Counted from the first letter of the stretch, positions 1 through 10,282 are shown. The stretch is DNA of 64,000 bases from CAVYXZ01 sp965223835 (GCA_965223835.1 CBDCXQ010000001.1:2790001-2854000); one strand, 5' to 3'. The notes: generated by a model not told the origin, from the sequence alone. Translations and numbers: made by a program.

Positions 1-70
1 ACAAATCGACATGGATGGCGTTTACGAGCTTTTCCGCCAGATGTTGGGAGCACCCCATGTTGATACGTAA
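1..70 (+). CDS. C-terminal end of an upstream gene (partial)
   Basis: An open frame enters from the left edge at base 2 and stops at TAA 68-70, leaving 22 residues (QIDMDGVYELF...HVDT). The stop lies 14 bases inside the next gene if that gene starts at 57, the kind of overlap typical of translationally coupled operon genes. The fragment is too short to identify. A nucleoside-metabolism enzyme would fit the neighbour, but that is only inference from context. Confidence 0.5.
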   Translation, partial: QIDMDGVYELFRQMLGAPHVDT

Positions 71-1376
71 CTGCCATGTCTTTCAACTTCACTCGAATAG
101 CGCGACCATCCGCCGCAATCATGACATCTTGATAAACGGCCAGCGCATTGCGGCCATCCAACCAACTGGCATGGTCGACCCATCGCATTTTGCTCAGGTT
201 ATCGACGCCAACGAGCAACTGGCGTTACCCGGCCTTATTAACACTCATGCTCACGTGCCGATGGCGATCTTCCGCGGACTGGCCGAAGATGTCTCGATTG
301 AAAAGTGGTTTAATGAGTACATGTGGCCGCTGGAAAGCAACCTGCAACCGGAAGATGTCTACTGGGGGATGCAGCTTGGTCTCGCAGAGATGATTGAAGC
401 TGGGGTCACAACCGTCGCCGATCACTATTTCTTCATGGACCGAGCCGCTGCCGCCGTTGAAAAAGCGGGAACCCGTGCCCTGCTGGGTTGGGCCATGTTC
501 GGCAGCGATGGCCTGGAGAAGATCGACACAACTGGCGATTTCGTGCGCGAGTATCAAAACACTGCTCATGGGCGCATCACCACGATCATGGCACCCCATG
601 CCCCCTACACCTGCGACGATGAATTTCTCAGGGCCAGCGCCCGTAAAGCTGAAGAACTGGGCGTCGGCATTCATATTCACGCTGCTGAGGAGATGGGACA
701 GACTCGTGCCAGCCTGGAAAAACGCGGCATTACGCCCATTGAAGTCCTTAAAGAAACCGGCATTCTTGACCACCACACGATCATCGCGCATGGTTGTGGA
801 TTGCTCCCAGCCGACATTGACCTGTTAGCAACCTATGATGCAGGCATCGCCTGTGCGCCCAAAACCTATCTCAAGCTGGCAATGGATATGACACCTGTGA
901 CTCAACTCCGCGCCGCTGGTGTTGAAGTGGGTTTGGCGACTGATGGCCCGGTCAGTAATAATACTCTCGACATCTGGGAATCATTGCGGCTCATGGCGAT
1001 GCTGCAAAAAGACCGCAACCAGTCACCCGAAGTGATGACCATCCCAGAAGCGCTATATATTGCTACAGCGGGCAGCGCGGCTGTGCTGGGCATGGCCGAC
1101 CAGATCGGTATACTGGCAACCGGTTATCTGGCAGATATTATTCTGGTTGACCTCAATGGCCTGCATCACCAGCCACTACACAGCATCACCGCCAGCCTGG
1201 TCTACAATGTGCGGGCAAGCGATGTTCAAACCGTAATCATTGATGGTCAGGTAGTAATGCATAATCGGCAATTACGAACGCTCGACAAAGGTGAAATCAT
1301 CGCGCAGGTCAATGCCAGCATGGAACGCCTCGCCCAACGTCAGCCAGACCGCCGCATTCAAGTCTACAATCCCTGA
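57..1376 (+). CDS. mtaD: Amidohydrolase, MTA/SAH deaminase family
   Basis: Probable zinc hydrolase deaminating 5'-methylthioadenosine, S-adenosylhomocysteine or a related adenosine compound; cytosolic, 439 aa, normal for the family. Seen: the N-terminal metal motif NTHAHVPMAIFRG (His about 64 and 66), a second-shell HIHAAE, the metal His in IIAHGCGL, and the late Asp in ATDGPVSNN, in the order expected for the TIM-barrel amidohydrolases. An in-frame ATG exists at 15, but ATG 57 is preferred: it has GGGAG six bases upstream and the protein then begins LIRNCHVFQL as in relatives. The 3' end overlaps the convergent mvaD by 13 bases. Substrate is not provable here; guanine deaminase or chlorohydrolase-like activity is the alternative. 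Confidence 0.85.
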   Translation: MLIRNCHVFQLHSNSATIRRNHDILINGQRIAAIQPTGMVDPSHFAQVIDANEQLALPGLINTHAHVPMAIFRGLAEDVSIEKWFNEYMWPLESNLQPEDVYWGMQLGLAEMIEAGVTTVADHYFFMDRAAAAVEKAGTRALLGWAMFGSDGLEKIDTTGDFVREYQNTAHGRITTIMAPHAPYTCDDEFLRASARKAEELGVGIHIHAAEEMGQTRASLEKRGITPIEVLKETGILDHHTIIAHGCGLLPADIDLLATYDAGIACAPKTYLKLAMDMTPVTQLRAAGVEVGLATDGPVSNNTLDIWESLRLMAMLQKDRNQSPEVMTIPEALYIATAGSAAVLGMADQIGILATGYLADIILVDLNGLHHQPLHSITASLVYNVRASDVQTVIIDGQVVMHNRQLRTLDKGEIIAQVNASMERLAQRQPDRRIQVYNP

Positions 1377-2371
1377 TCGTCATCAACGATCTGTGCGCCG
1401 GGTGCCGGGGCGCTGACAATCACCGACCACGCCGGATTATCCAATGTGGCAATGGCATCAACGACCGCCGCCTGTTGCGTAGCGGGACACATCAAATGCA
1501 CGGTTGGACCAGCATCCAGCGTAAAATACACCTCAAGGCCGTCTTCTCGCCATTGCTGCACCGCAATCAACAATTGTAAAGTATCCGGTGTCCAATAATA
1601 AATTCCAGAGTGCCAGGCTCGTTCGCCTTGGTGCGCTGATGTCAGCATAATGGCGTGCATTGACATAGCCTCGGCCTCAATCTCACGCCCAAAGGTTGTG
1701 AAGTCGCGGTCCAGAATGGCTTGACGCACCATCGCCAACCGCGCTGACAGTGCCTGCGAACGGGCGGTCCAGAATGGGCTGTTCAGCGCCAACATGTGCC
1801 CAGCGGTAGATGACACCTGTTTGGGAGTGCTCGTCACCAGCACCGCCACATCGACAATATCCCAATGATCGGCAGGCGCAAGCTGGACAGCATAGGAATT
1901 ATCGTCATTGCTGCCGCCTTCCCACTCGACAAACCCGGCTGGAATTGAACGGCAGGCTGAACCCGATCCCTGCCGCGCCAGGATCGATAAATCTCTTTCG
2001 GATAAATCCAGTTCAAGCGCCCCCGCCGCTGCAACCGTTAATGCAGCCAGGCCGGATGCTGACGACGCAAAACCGGTACTGGCAGGAAATGTATTACGCG
2101 TCTCAACATGTGCTGAATCGGCAACACCGGCGATGGCCCGCAAACGATCAAGGTGTTGGCCGACTCGACCAGCAAATTTCGCATTGGCACGCTCTCCCTC
2201 AACATGCACCTCATCTGCGGTGAGATCAGCATCAAAACGCACACTCGTGATCGTTCGCGCCGCGCTGAGATTCATCGAAATCGAGTTGTTCAAGGGAATA
2301 TTAAGATCAGCGTCAAGTTTGCCCCAGTATTTTACAAACGCCAGATTCGCGTGCGCAATCGCCGTCGTCAT
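1364..2371 (-). CDS. mvaD: Diphosphomevalonate (or phosphomevalonate) decarboxylase
   Basis: GHMP-superfamily enzyme of the mevalonate route to isopentenyl units; ATP-dependent decarboxylation of (di)phosphomevalonate; 335 aa. Seen: the N-terminal NLAFVKYWGKLD signature, the phosphate-binding loop ASTGFASSASGLAALT, the decarboxylase motif GSGSACRSIPAGFVEW with its Arg, and the catalytic-Asp region YFTLDAGPTVHLMC near the C-terminus. Start chosen at ATG 2371 (MTTAIAHANLAF); the open frame runs 38 codons further upstream without homology-like sequence. Divergent from mevalonate kinase with 85 bases between the starts. Known: the Chloroflexota relative Roseiflexus castenholzii uses phosphomevalonate decarboxylase plus isopentenyl phosphate kinase, so the mono-phosphate substrate is possible here. 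No phosphomevalonate kinase is in the window. Confidence 0.88.
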   Translation of the reverse strand: MTTAIAHANLAFVKYWGKLDADLNIPLNNSISMNLSAARTITSVRFDADLTADEVHVEGERANAKFAGRVGQHLDRLRAIAGVADSAHVETRNTFPASTGFASSASGLAALTVAAAGALELDLSERDLSILARQGSGSACRSIPAGFVEWEGGSNDDNSYAVQLAPADHWDIVDVAVLVTSTPKQVSSTAGHMLALNSPFWTARSQALSARLAMVRQAILDRDFTTFGREIEAEAMSMHAIMLTSAHQGERAWHSGIYYWTPDTLQLLIAVQQWREDGLEVYFTLDAGPTVHLMCPATQQAAVVDAIATLDNPAWSVIVSAPAPGAQIVDDDQGL

Positions 2372-2456
2372 CAGTTCTACTTCCACCTGTGCCACGCCGG
2401 TAAATGCCCATACAATAGCACAGGACTTCCGCCATTCACAGGAGCGATCACACCTG

Positions 2457-3425
2457 ATGTCAATCACTGCCTCAGCGCCCGGCAAGCTGGTCCTTTTTGG
2501 CGATCATGCCGCTGTTTATAGCTATCCCTGCGTGGTCACAGCGGTTGATGTGCGGTTTAGTGTCACCATCCGCCCGCACGACGCTAACATCATTACCGTT
2601 GATACGCCCGACCTCCGTGCCAATGGCGAAACTTACTCAGTCGAGGTCGACAAACTCAATGCTCGCAACCGGCGTGAAACAGCCTTTGTCGAAGCCGCTC
2701 TTAAACGGCTATTCGATCAGTCACCACCATCTACCGGCTTTGACTTGAAAACAAGCGGCCCCCGCGTAACCTATGGGCTGGGTAGTTCATCTGCCATTAC
2801 CGTTGCAACAATCGCTGCTGTCAACGAGCAATTGGGTTTGCAACTCGGATTGCGTGATATTTTTAACCTCTCATATGCGGCGGTGCTCGATGTTCAAGGC
2901 ACTGGCTCCGGGGTTGATATTGCCGCAGCAGTCTATGGGGGAACTGTTTATTACATAAAAGGCGGCACAACACTGGAGCCGCTACTCCTTGATAAATTAC
3001 CCATCGTCATTGGCTATAGCGGCGAAAAAGTCAGCACTACCAATCTGATCGCAGAAGTTGCTCACCTGCGTGAGCGTCAACCTACGTTTATCGATCCGTT
3101 GCTGATGATGCTTGGTGATATTGCAACTCAAGCACGAACTGAACTGATGCAAGCCAACTGGCCCGCTGTTGGTGACTTAATGAACATTCACCAGGGCATT
3201 CTCGATAGTTTTGGAGTCAATACATCGCAACTTGCACAGCTGATTTTCACGGCGCGTGCTGCTGGGGCCATTGGCGCGAAACTTTCCGGTGCTGGTGGTG
3301 GTGATTGCATGTTCGCCCTGGTCGCATCGGAAGGGTCCACAACTGTTGCCAACAGTATTGAAGAAGCCGGTGGCTTGCCAGTCGTTGTTCCGCCCCACGC
3401 ACCTGGCGTGCGCATTGAAACCTGA
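2457..3425 (+). CDS. mvk: Mevalonate kinase
   Basis: Phosphorylates mevalonate to 5-phosphomevalonate; GHMP kinase of 322 aa, usual bacterial/archaeal size. Three family motifs are visible: motif 1 ASAPGKLVLFGDHAAVY, motif 2 GLGSSSAITVATIAAV (ATP loop) and motif 3 AKLSGAGGGDCMFAL. Motif 1 reads GDH where most family members have GEH, a conservative change. Start is ATG 2457 (MSITASAPGK) with AGGAG at 2440-2444; the open frame continues far upstream but only as the shadow of mvaD. Divergently transcribed from mvaD, so the two pathway genes share an 85-base control region. Confidence 0.9.
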   Translation: MSITASAPGKLVLFGDHAAVYSYPCVVTAVDVRFSVTIRPHDANIITVDTPDLRANGETYSVEVDKLNARNRRETAFVEAALKRLFDQSPPSTGFDLKTSGPRVTYGLGSSSAITVATIAAVNEQLGLQLGLRDIFNLSYAAVLDVQGTGSGVDIAAAVYGGTVYYIKGGTTLEPLLLDKLPIVIGYSGEKVSTTNLIAEVAHLRERQPTFIDPLLMMLGDIATQARTELMQANWPAVGDLMNIHQGILDSFGVNTSQLAQLIFTARAAGAIGAKLSGAGGGDCMFALVASEGSTTVANSIEEAGGLPVVVPPHAPGVRIET

Positions 3426-3498
3426 AATGTAAGTTCGCCGATTCGTGACGGGCTATATATACTACAGATATAGTCACCACAGCAGGGAGAACGAAGCA

Positions 3499-6400
3499 AT
3501 GGATGAAACACGTGTCCGTGTGGCGGCCTTCAACATTACAGCTCGTTTTGAAGGCGGCGGTTATCATACCTACCAAAATTATGATTCCGGCATTATCAGC
3601 TTTGGTCGCTTCCAATTCACCCTGTCTTCCGGTACTTTGAGCCGGATTGTCGACAAATATCTGGCCCAGTCTGGAACCAATACCGCTCAGGACCTCCGTG
3701 ACTATCAGGCCCGCATTCAAGGTCGTGAGGAAAGTTTGCGCCGAGACACCGAGTTGCGCGATTTGCTGGTTGCAGCGGCTCGCGAACCGATTATGCAACA
3801 AATCCAGGATGATGAAGCCACTGACCATTACTGGGAGCCGATCAAGCAGATTGCGATCACGCCGCGCGGCCTGCAAACACCGCTGGCCTATGCCCTGCTG
3901 TTCGACATCGGCATCAATTTCGGTGTTGGTGATGGCTTTTTGCGCATGGCCGAGCGGGATCTCGGCGTACCCATTCGGTCAAGAATCGGCACGAATGGCA
4001 TCACTGAGGAGCAATTGATTACACGGGTTGTCCAGCTCCGTAAGATTTCGCACGATCGACAGGCGGTCCGCGATAATATGCCCGGCCTCAGCGTGCGCGG
4101 CGATTTCTGGGTGAGTCTCGTCCAACAGGGTGATTGGCAGTTGGCGGGTGATTCATCGGGCAACATCTTGGTAAAGGGCATTCCGTTGCAGGTACGCAAC
4201 CCGAACGGCGGCGATCAAGCTGAACTTGATCCAACTAAATTCTATGTCACACCAACCGACAACCGCGTCCGCATCCGCGCTCAGCCGATTAGCGGTTCAC
4301 AAGTCGCATCGGTCTCGCTGGGTGACATTGTAGAAGTCATTGAACCCTATAAATCCGCCCGGTCAAAAATCGGCGTCAACGGCGAATGGTTGCATATTCG
4401 CACACTTACCGGAGCCGAAGGTCATTCAGCCGCCTGGTTCTTTGCTGTCCACCAGGAACCAGTGTCCGAGCCATCTCCAATTCCAGAGCCTCCGCCAGAA
4501 CCTACGCCCGAGCCACTACCTGAACCAGAGCCGGAGCCTGCTCCCACTCCAATAGAGCCAACCCTCGAGATCATTGCAGAGGAAAACAATATTCGGGTGC
4601 GGGCAGCGCCAATTGATGGCTCCCCAGTGGGTGTAATCGCTCAGGATGAAGTTGCAACGGTGCTGGAACCGGCTGCCGAAGCCCTGGCTAAGATTGGTGT
4701 CGACGGTCAATGGGTCAAAATTCGTACTGCCGCCGGTCTTGAGGGTTTTACCGCGGCCTGGTTCTTTGCAATTTATGATCCAGCTACCCTACCAACCCCA
4801 GAACCGGTGCCGACACCCGAACCTGATCCACAACCGGAACCGCCAAAATTGTACATTACCCCGACCGACGATCGCATCCGCATTCGTGCCCATCCGGTCA
4901 ATGGCGAACCGGTCGGCGTTGTTAATCGAGGTGACGTCATTGAGGTCCTGGATGCTTATGCTGAAGCAGTCGATAAAGTGGGTGTTGAGGGCAACTGGCT
5001 GCATATCCGCACTGCTGAAGGTATCGAAGGCTTCACCGCCGCCTGGTTCTTTACCATCTATGATCCAGACAAGCAGCCGCCACCGGAGCCAGAACCGATA
5101 CCAGGCCCCACGCCTGAACCCCAACCCACCCTATTCGTCACACCCACTGATGACCGCATTCGGGTACGAGCGCATCCGGTCAATGGTGAACCGGTCGGCG
5201 TCATCGCAGCCGGTGAAATTGTTGAAGTGATCGAACCCTATGCCGAAGCGCGGCCTAAAGTGGGCGTCGAAGGCAACTGGCTGCACATCCGCACCGCTGC
5301 CGGTCTTGAAGGTTTTTCCGCCGCCTGGTTTTACACTATTTATGAAGAACCGGACCCTACACCTGGGCCAAAACCGGAACCAAAGCCAGAGCTACCTGAT
5401 ACCGACGTTTTTGTTACCCCGACCGAAGATCGTATTCGGGTGCGCACCCAGCCGATTGATGGCGACCCGGTTGGAATGGTTTCGCGGGGCGATGTGTTAC
5501 AACTGCTGACCGCGACTGACAAAACCAATGTCGGCACACGAGGTGAATGGATCCACGTGCGCACCCCCAACGGCGTCGAAGGTTATACGGCTGCCTGGTT
5601 TTTCGAAATATTTGACGGCCCGCAACCCCGCTACAAAATTGATGCCAATCTGCCCGGCGTGAATCTGGACATTTATCATGGATTGGGCCGACCGGATCCC
5701 AGGCGGTTAGGGAAAATTGGTTGGATTCGTTTGCCCTACAATGTTTCACTTGACCCCACCAAGCCAGCCGGCGACTCCCATCGGCACGGGAATACCGATA
5801 TTGAAGCCACCCGTCAACGTTATCAACCAACACTAGAAGCCTATGCGCGGGCAGGCCATAAAGTCTTATTGGTTTTTACCCACCAGACATTCGGCGAAGG
5901 CGCCGGCTATCGCTGGGATGAAATGGATAGTAATCGCTGGCGTGATCTGAGCACTAAATTTGCGGCGATGGTCGGGCGTATTGCCGCTCAGTATGCCAAC
6001 AAGAATATCGTCCATGCCTATCAAATTTGGAATGAAATGGATGCCCATAGCGGCGCACGGGCTTCGGTACCGCTACCCCCTGCCGACTACGCCAACCTGC
6101 TGGCGCAATCAATCAAAGCAATTCGCGCCGCCGATCCCGACGCATTAGTCATTACCGGCGGACATGCCAGCGGGCCGGGGAATGGTGATCGCTATGCCGA
6201 GCAAACATTGAACGCTTTACCGGCTGGTATTGTACCCGATGGCATTGCCTGCCATCCCTACGGTCGGGGTGACATGCGTTCGGACGAGAAATACCGGCAT
6301 ATCGGCAACATTGATGACGAAATAACGGCCTATGCCCGCTTGCTGCCTGGCATACCGATTTGGATAACGGAGTGGGGCGTGCTGGATGCTCCCAACGAAA

Positions 6401-6579
6401 ACCCGACGGAAATCGCCCGCTATTCCCGTGAATTCATTGAACGTATCCGCACGGCTCACCCGCACAAAGTGGCAACCGCCATTTGGTTTGCCTGGGCACA
6501 AGGAATGGACAACGGTTATGGTCTGGTGGATACCCAGGGCAATGACCGGGGCGATTTTACGACAACCTACACCAATCTC
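3499..6579 (+). CDS. Chitosanase/lysozyme-like domain, five SH3b repeats, clan GH-A hydrolase domain
   Basis: A 1026-1027 aa multidomain protein. Residues about 1-240: lysozyme-superfamily head resembling GH46 chitosanases (FEGGGYHTYQNYDSGIISFGRFQF, with Glu and Asp placed like the acid/base pair). Residues about 247-707: five bacterial SH3 domains, each ending in a variant of GFTAAWFF, joined by Pro-Glu-Pro linkers. Residues about 712-1026: a TIM-barrel glycosidase domain with YQIWNEMD (acid/base Glu) and IWITEWGVL (nucleophile Glu). No signal peptide or lipobox is visible after start 3499 (GGGAG at 3485-3489), surprising for an apparent wall-active enzyme. Likely role: glycan or peptidoglycan cleavage with SH3-mediated binding. 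Substrate is unknown; TAA stop at 6580-6582. Confidence 0.75.
4228..5625 (+). repeat. Five tandem SH3b-coding units with PEP-rich spacers
   Basis: Five homologous units start near 4240, 4561, 4849, 5131 and 5407 within the 3499 gene. Each encodes a domain of about 70 residues; the spacers encode Pro/Glu runs. Units 3 and 4 are nearly identical in protein (PTDDRIRxRAHPVNGEPVGV) and very close in DNA, which points to recent duplication or gene conversion within the array. Confidence 0.85.
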
Positions 6580-6586
6580 TAACGAT

Positions 6587-6618
6587 CCGGGGCACGATCT
6601 TAACTCGATTGTGCCCGG
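6587..6618. terminator. Hairpin across a convergent gene junction
   Basis: Arms 6587-6599 and 6607-6618 form about 12 pairs (CCGGG/CCCGG at the base) with one bulged G and one G-T pair around a 7-base loop. It lies between the ends of two convergent genes and contains the stop codon of the minus-strand gene. There is no clear T tract, so termination or mRNA 3'-end protection is inferred. Confidence 0.4.
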
Positions 6619-9260
6619 CTGGTGCCAAGATCATGCAACAAGCTGGCGACCAGTGCGGTCCAACCTGTCTGGTGACTCGCGCCTAATCCTGCGCCGTTAT
6701 CGCCATGAAAATACTCGTAAAATAAAATGTGATCGCGCCAGTGGGCGTCTGTTTGCTGGAGTTGCTGTCCGCCATAGACGGGGCGCTGACCGTGCGTATC
6801 ACGCAGAAAAATAGCGCTCAACCGCCTTGCCAACTCATCCGCGGTCTGGTCTAACGTGAGCCAGTTACCCGAACCGGTCGGCAGGTCCACTTTGAGTTCA
6901 TTACCACAAAAATGGTGAAATTCTCGCAGCGCCTCAATCACCAGAAAATTAATTGGAAACCAGATCGGACCACGCCAGTTGGAATTCCCACCAAACAACC
7001 AGCTTTGCGATTCAGCTGGCTCATACCCCACCCGGTAGACATTCCCGGCATGACCAAATTCATATGGCTGCTGCTCGTGATATTTGGAGAGGGACCTCAG
7101 GCCATAGTCCGACAGAAATTCGTCGCTATCCAGCATACGCCCCAGTACCCGCTTCAGCTTGTCCTGACCGAGTATCGACAGCAAATAATCGCCTTCAGCA
7201 CCTTCATCCGTAATCCAGGTTAAATGCTCAAACAGGTGCGGACGATACTTCACAAACCATTCGGTACGCCGCCTGAATTGCGGCAATGCTGCCATTATTT
7301 CTGGCGTAATCCGGGTAACAGCCAGTAACGGCATCAAACCGACAAACGACCGGGTTTTCAACCGAATATGCTGACCCGATGGCAAGTGAAGATTATCATA
7401 AAAAAAGCCATCTTCATCATCCCACAAACCGACCTCCCAGCCAGGAGGATTGTAAAACGCATTGGCGATGTAGACGAAATGTTCAAAAAATTTAGTCGCG
7501 ACCGCTTCATACGCTGGTTTACTCTGGGCCAATTCCAATGCAATCGTCAGCATGTTCAGACAATACATTGCCATCCAGGCCGTGCCATCCGCTTGTTCGA
7601 GTTTGCCCCCAGTTGGTAGCTGTGCACTGCGATCAAAAACACCGATGTTATCCAGTCCAAGAAAGCCACCCGAAAAGACATTGTTGCCATCCACATCTTT
7701 GCGGTTCACCCACCACGTAAAGTTCAACAACAGCTTATGGAAGATACGTTCCAGAAAATCCAGATCGCTTTTGCCGGTCTGCGCCTGCCCGATTTGATAC
7801 ACTTTCCAGGCAGCCCAACCATGTACTGGTGGATTAACATCGCTAAACTTCCATTCGTAGGCGGGTAGCTGACCATTCGGATGCATATACCATTCACGGA
7901 GCAGCAAAATTAACTGCCGTTTCGCCCACTCCAGATCGAGCATCGCCATTGGCACCATATGAAACGCCAGATCCCAGGCGGCAAACCAGGGATACTCCCA
8001 TTTATCAGGCATGGATAACACATCCAGGCAATAGACATGTCGCCAATCGGCATTCCGTTGGTTCAGACGTTCTGCGGGAGGTGGCGGATAGGCATCATCC
8101 CCATCGAGCCACAATTGCACGCTGAAATGATAGAACTGTTTGGTCCATAGCAACCCGGCATAAGCCTGCCGTTGCACCTGGCGCTCATCATCACTCAGAT
8201 CATCCGGCTGCAAGTCCGCGTAAAATTCATCCGCTTCCGCCTGTCGCTGATCAAAAATTGCGTCAAAATCGTTAAACGGTGTGGCTGGCTGATGGGGACT
8301 AAACCGCAGACGCACTGTAAATTCCTCATCGGGCGCGACCTGAGCTACATAATGGGCTGCCGCTTTCGTACCCGTTTTTTTAGAATTAACCGCCTCTGCC
8401 CGGCCCTCAACCACGTAATCATTGATACCATCTTTAACAAATGGCGTTGCGTTTTGTGCACCGTACAAGCGCTGCACATTCGTGTCATTCTCAGTAAACA
8501 GCAAAGACTCCGGTTCACCATCTACCGACCACCACCAGCCTCCTAAATGGCGTTCGTACATTTGAACCGTGTGGTCATCTACCGCGCGTAATTCAGGTCG
8601 CTGTGGATTATAGCCCCATGACCACGTGTTACGGAACCAGATGTGGGGTAGCACATGAATCGGGGCTGTCTCCGGCCCGCGATTGATGACGCGGATCCGA
8701 CAGAGCAGGTCATCCTCAGCCGCTTTGGCGTACTCAATATAGACATCGAAATAGCGCCCCGCCTGAAACGCTGATGCAAGCGCATCGGTAACTTCATATT
8801 CAAAATCAAAATAACCACGCCGCGCATTTTCATTGACCAGATGACGGTAAGGAAACCGCACCTGTGGATATTTATACAGCATCTGCATATAGGCATGCGA
8901 TGGTAGGCCATCCAGATAATAGTAAACCTCTTTAACATCCTCGCCGTGATTACCTTCGCTATTGGTCAGGCCAAACAAACGCTCCTTAATGATTGGATCC
9001 TGCTCATTCCATAAGGCGATGCCCAGACAAACGTTTTGAAAGCGATTGCAAAATCCTCCTAATCCGTCTTCATTCCAGCGATAGGCACGGCTGCGGGCTT
9101 GATCGTGTGAAAAATAAGGCCAGGCATCGCCGTTTGCGCTATAGTCCTCGCGCACGGTTCCCCAGGCGCGATCGGCGACATAAGGTCCCCAATTCTTCCA
9201 ATCGCCATTCCGATCTTGAGAATCGTGTAAGCGCTGTTGTTCAGCGTTTAACGTGCCCAT
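6600..9260 (-). CDS. GH63-like glucosidase (MGH1-like (alpha/alpha)6 barrel)
   Basis: Large cytosolic glycosidase, 886 aa, matching from memory the bacterial family annotated as 'glucosidase' with an MGH1/GH63-type catalytic barrel. The N-terminus (NAEQQRLHDSQDRNGDWKNW, then AWGTVREDYSANGDAWPYF and SRAYRWNEDGLGG) is the characteristic start of this family. Later segments KWEYPWFAAWDLAFHMVPM and NSNWRGPIWFPINFLVIEA have the acidic and aromatic residues of the barrel active site. No signal peptide. Start ATG 9260 overlaps the preceding gene's stop by 13 bases, with GAGGG eight bases upstream, so it is translationally coupled. Substrate unknown; glucosyl- or mannosylglycerate and alpha-glucosides are candidates from relatives. 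Confidence 0.78.
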   Translation of the reverse strand: MGTLNAEQQRLHDSQDRNGDWKNWGPYVADRAWGTVREDYSANGDAWPYFSHDQARSRAYRWNEDGLGGFCNRFQNVCLGIALWNEQDPIIKERLFGLTNSEGNHGEDVKEVYYYLDGLPSHAYMQMLYKYPQVRFPYRHLVNENARRGYFDFEYEVTDALASAFQAGRYFDVYIEYAKAAEDDLLCRIRVINRGPETAPIHVLPHIWFRNTWSWGYNPQRPELRAVDDHTVQMYERHLGGWWWSVDGEPESLLFTENDTNVQRLYGAQNATPFVKDGINDYVVEGRAEAVNSKKTGTKAAAHYVAQVAPDEEFTVRLRFSPHQPATPFNDFDAIFDQRQAEADEFYADLQPDDLSDDERQVQRQAYAGLLWTKQFYHFSVQLWLDGDDAYPPPPAERLNQRNADWRHVYCLDVLSMPDKWEYPWFAAWDLAFHMVPMAMLDLEWAKRQLILLLREWYMHPNGQLPAYEWKFSDVNPPVHGWAAWKVYQIGQAQTGKSDLDFLERIFHKLLLNFTWWVNRKDVDGNNVFSGGFLGLDNIGVFDRSAQLPTGGKLEQADGTAWMAMYCLNMLTIALELAQSKPAYEAVATKFFEHFVYIANAFYNPPGWEVGLWDDEDGFFYDNLHLPSGQHIRLKTRSFVGLMPLLAVTRITPEIMAALPQFRRRTEWFVKYRPHLFEHLTWITDEGAEGDYLLSILGQDKLKRVLGRMLDSDEFLSDYGLRSLSKYHEQQPYEFGHAGNVYRVGYEPAESQSWLFGGNSNWRGPIWFPINFLVIEALREFHHFCGNELKVDLPTGSGNWLTLDQTADELARRLSAIFLRDTHGQRPVYGGQQLQQTDAHWRDHILFYEYFHGDNGAGLGASHQTGWTALVASLLHDLGTSRAQSS

Positions 9261-10282
9261 GTAATTTCGCCCTCATTAATCACTTCGGTCAACCGGAAGA
9301 AACGGGAATCTTGACGCACATATACCCCTTCTGCCGCCAAGACCGCCATGTGTTGACCGTCCGGCGACCAGCTAATCCAGGGGCCATCCAAAGGACTATC
9401 GGTCAATTTGGTTAGCTTGCCATCGTCCAATGATACTTGCCAGATGTCCCAGGGCAAGCCATGCGCCTCGGCCACCCCAACACCGAGCAAATCAGGAATC
9501 CTTGCCGCTTGTCGCTGCAAGTCGCCCGACCCGCTGACAACAATCGACTGCCCATCCGGGGAAAAACGAGGACTGGCAACCGCTGCAAAGGCGTCACCGG
9601 GCAAATATTGGCGAGGATTAGACCCATCCGCATCTGCAACCCAGACGCCTTGCACACTCGCAAACAGGTCGAAATTCAAATAAACAAGCTGAGTACCATC
9701 AGGCGAGAGCGCCGGATGTTCCGCACCCTGCACTAATATCACAGGTTCAGATTCAGATTCTATCGTAATCTTCTCAACATTAAGATTAATACCGACCGTT
9801 TGTCCCGCTTCGTTCAAATTAGGTCGTAAATGTGAATAGATTAGAGAAGCGCCATCTGGCGACCAGAAGGGGTTACGATAGGATTCATTGCGGTTTTCAC
9901 GGACGAGCAATGTTTGCAAATCAGGTGCTCCACTAGACGAGAGATAAAGATCAGTCGTCCCAATCTGGAAGCCTTCATCAGCCGGTGGCGCATAGGCGAT
10001 GGCAAATTGCGAGCCATCCGGTGAGGCCGCAATGCCAGTAACCAGTCCGCCCTCCGGCGGTTGCCACCATTGAGAAACCTCACCACTGCTCACATCAACC
10101 TGCCAGATGCCATCAAATAGCTGGGTATAAAATAGCCGACCTTCCAGGCCCGGTGGCAAGCGATCAATCGGCAGCAACCGAATCGCCAGGTCATTCAGAA
10201 ACTGTGCCCCAAATGTCAGCCAGAGCAGCAGTAGTCCCGCAAAGATCAGTGGTAGTCGATATTTTTTTAGTATGCTAACCAC
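9248..10282 (-). CDS. Membrane-anchored TolB-like beta-propeller protein
   Basis: 344 aa. One N-terminal hydrophobic segment (about residues 10-28, LPLIFAGLLLLWLTFGA) without a cleavage site suggests an extracytoplasmic propeller anchored in the membrane. At least five SPDG-type blade motifs follow (SPDGSQFAIA, SPDGASLIYS, SPDGTQLVYL, SPDGQSIVVS, SPDGQHMAVL), as in TolB/PD40 repeats. The start is GTG 10282, immediately after the iolD stop TAG (10283-10285), so translation is presumably coupled to iolD; ATG is not available nearby. It overlaps the next gene by 13 bases. Function is unknown; position in the iol operon hints at sensing or binding a sugar-related ligand, but nothing in the sequence proves it. 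Confidence 0.75.
   Translation of the reverse strand: MVSILKKYRLPLIFAGLLLLWLTFGAQFLNDLAIRLLPIDRLPPGLEGRLFYTQLFDGIWQVDVSSGEVSQWWQPPEGGLVTGIAASPDGSQFAIAYAPPADEGFQIGTTDLYLSSSGAPDLQTLLVRENRNESYRNPFWSPDGASLIYSHLRPNLNEAGQTVGINLNVEKITIESESEPVILVQGAEHPALSPDGTQLVYLNFDLFASVQGVWVADADGSNPRQYLPGDAFAAVASPRFSPDGQSIVVSGSGDLQRQAARIPDLLGVGVAEAHGLPWDIWQVSLDDGKLTKLTDSPLDGPWISWSPDGQHMAVLAAEGVYVRQDSRFFRLTEVINEGEITWAR

Noticed and set aside
1908..2456. Upstream extension of mevalonate kinase (183 codons)
   Set aside because: It lies opposite mvaD and has shadow-like sequence; ATG 2457 has a ribosome-binding site and starts at the GHMP motif.
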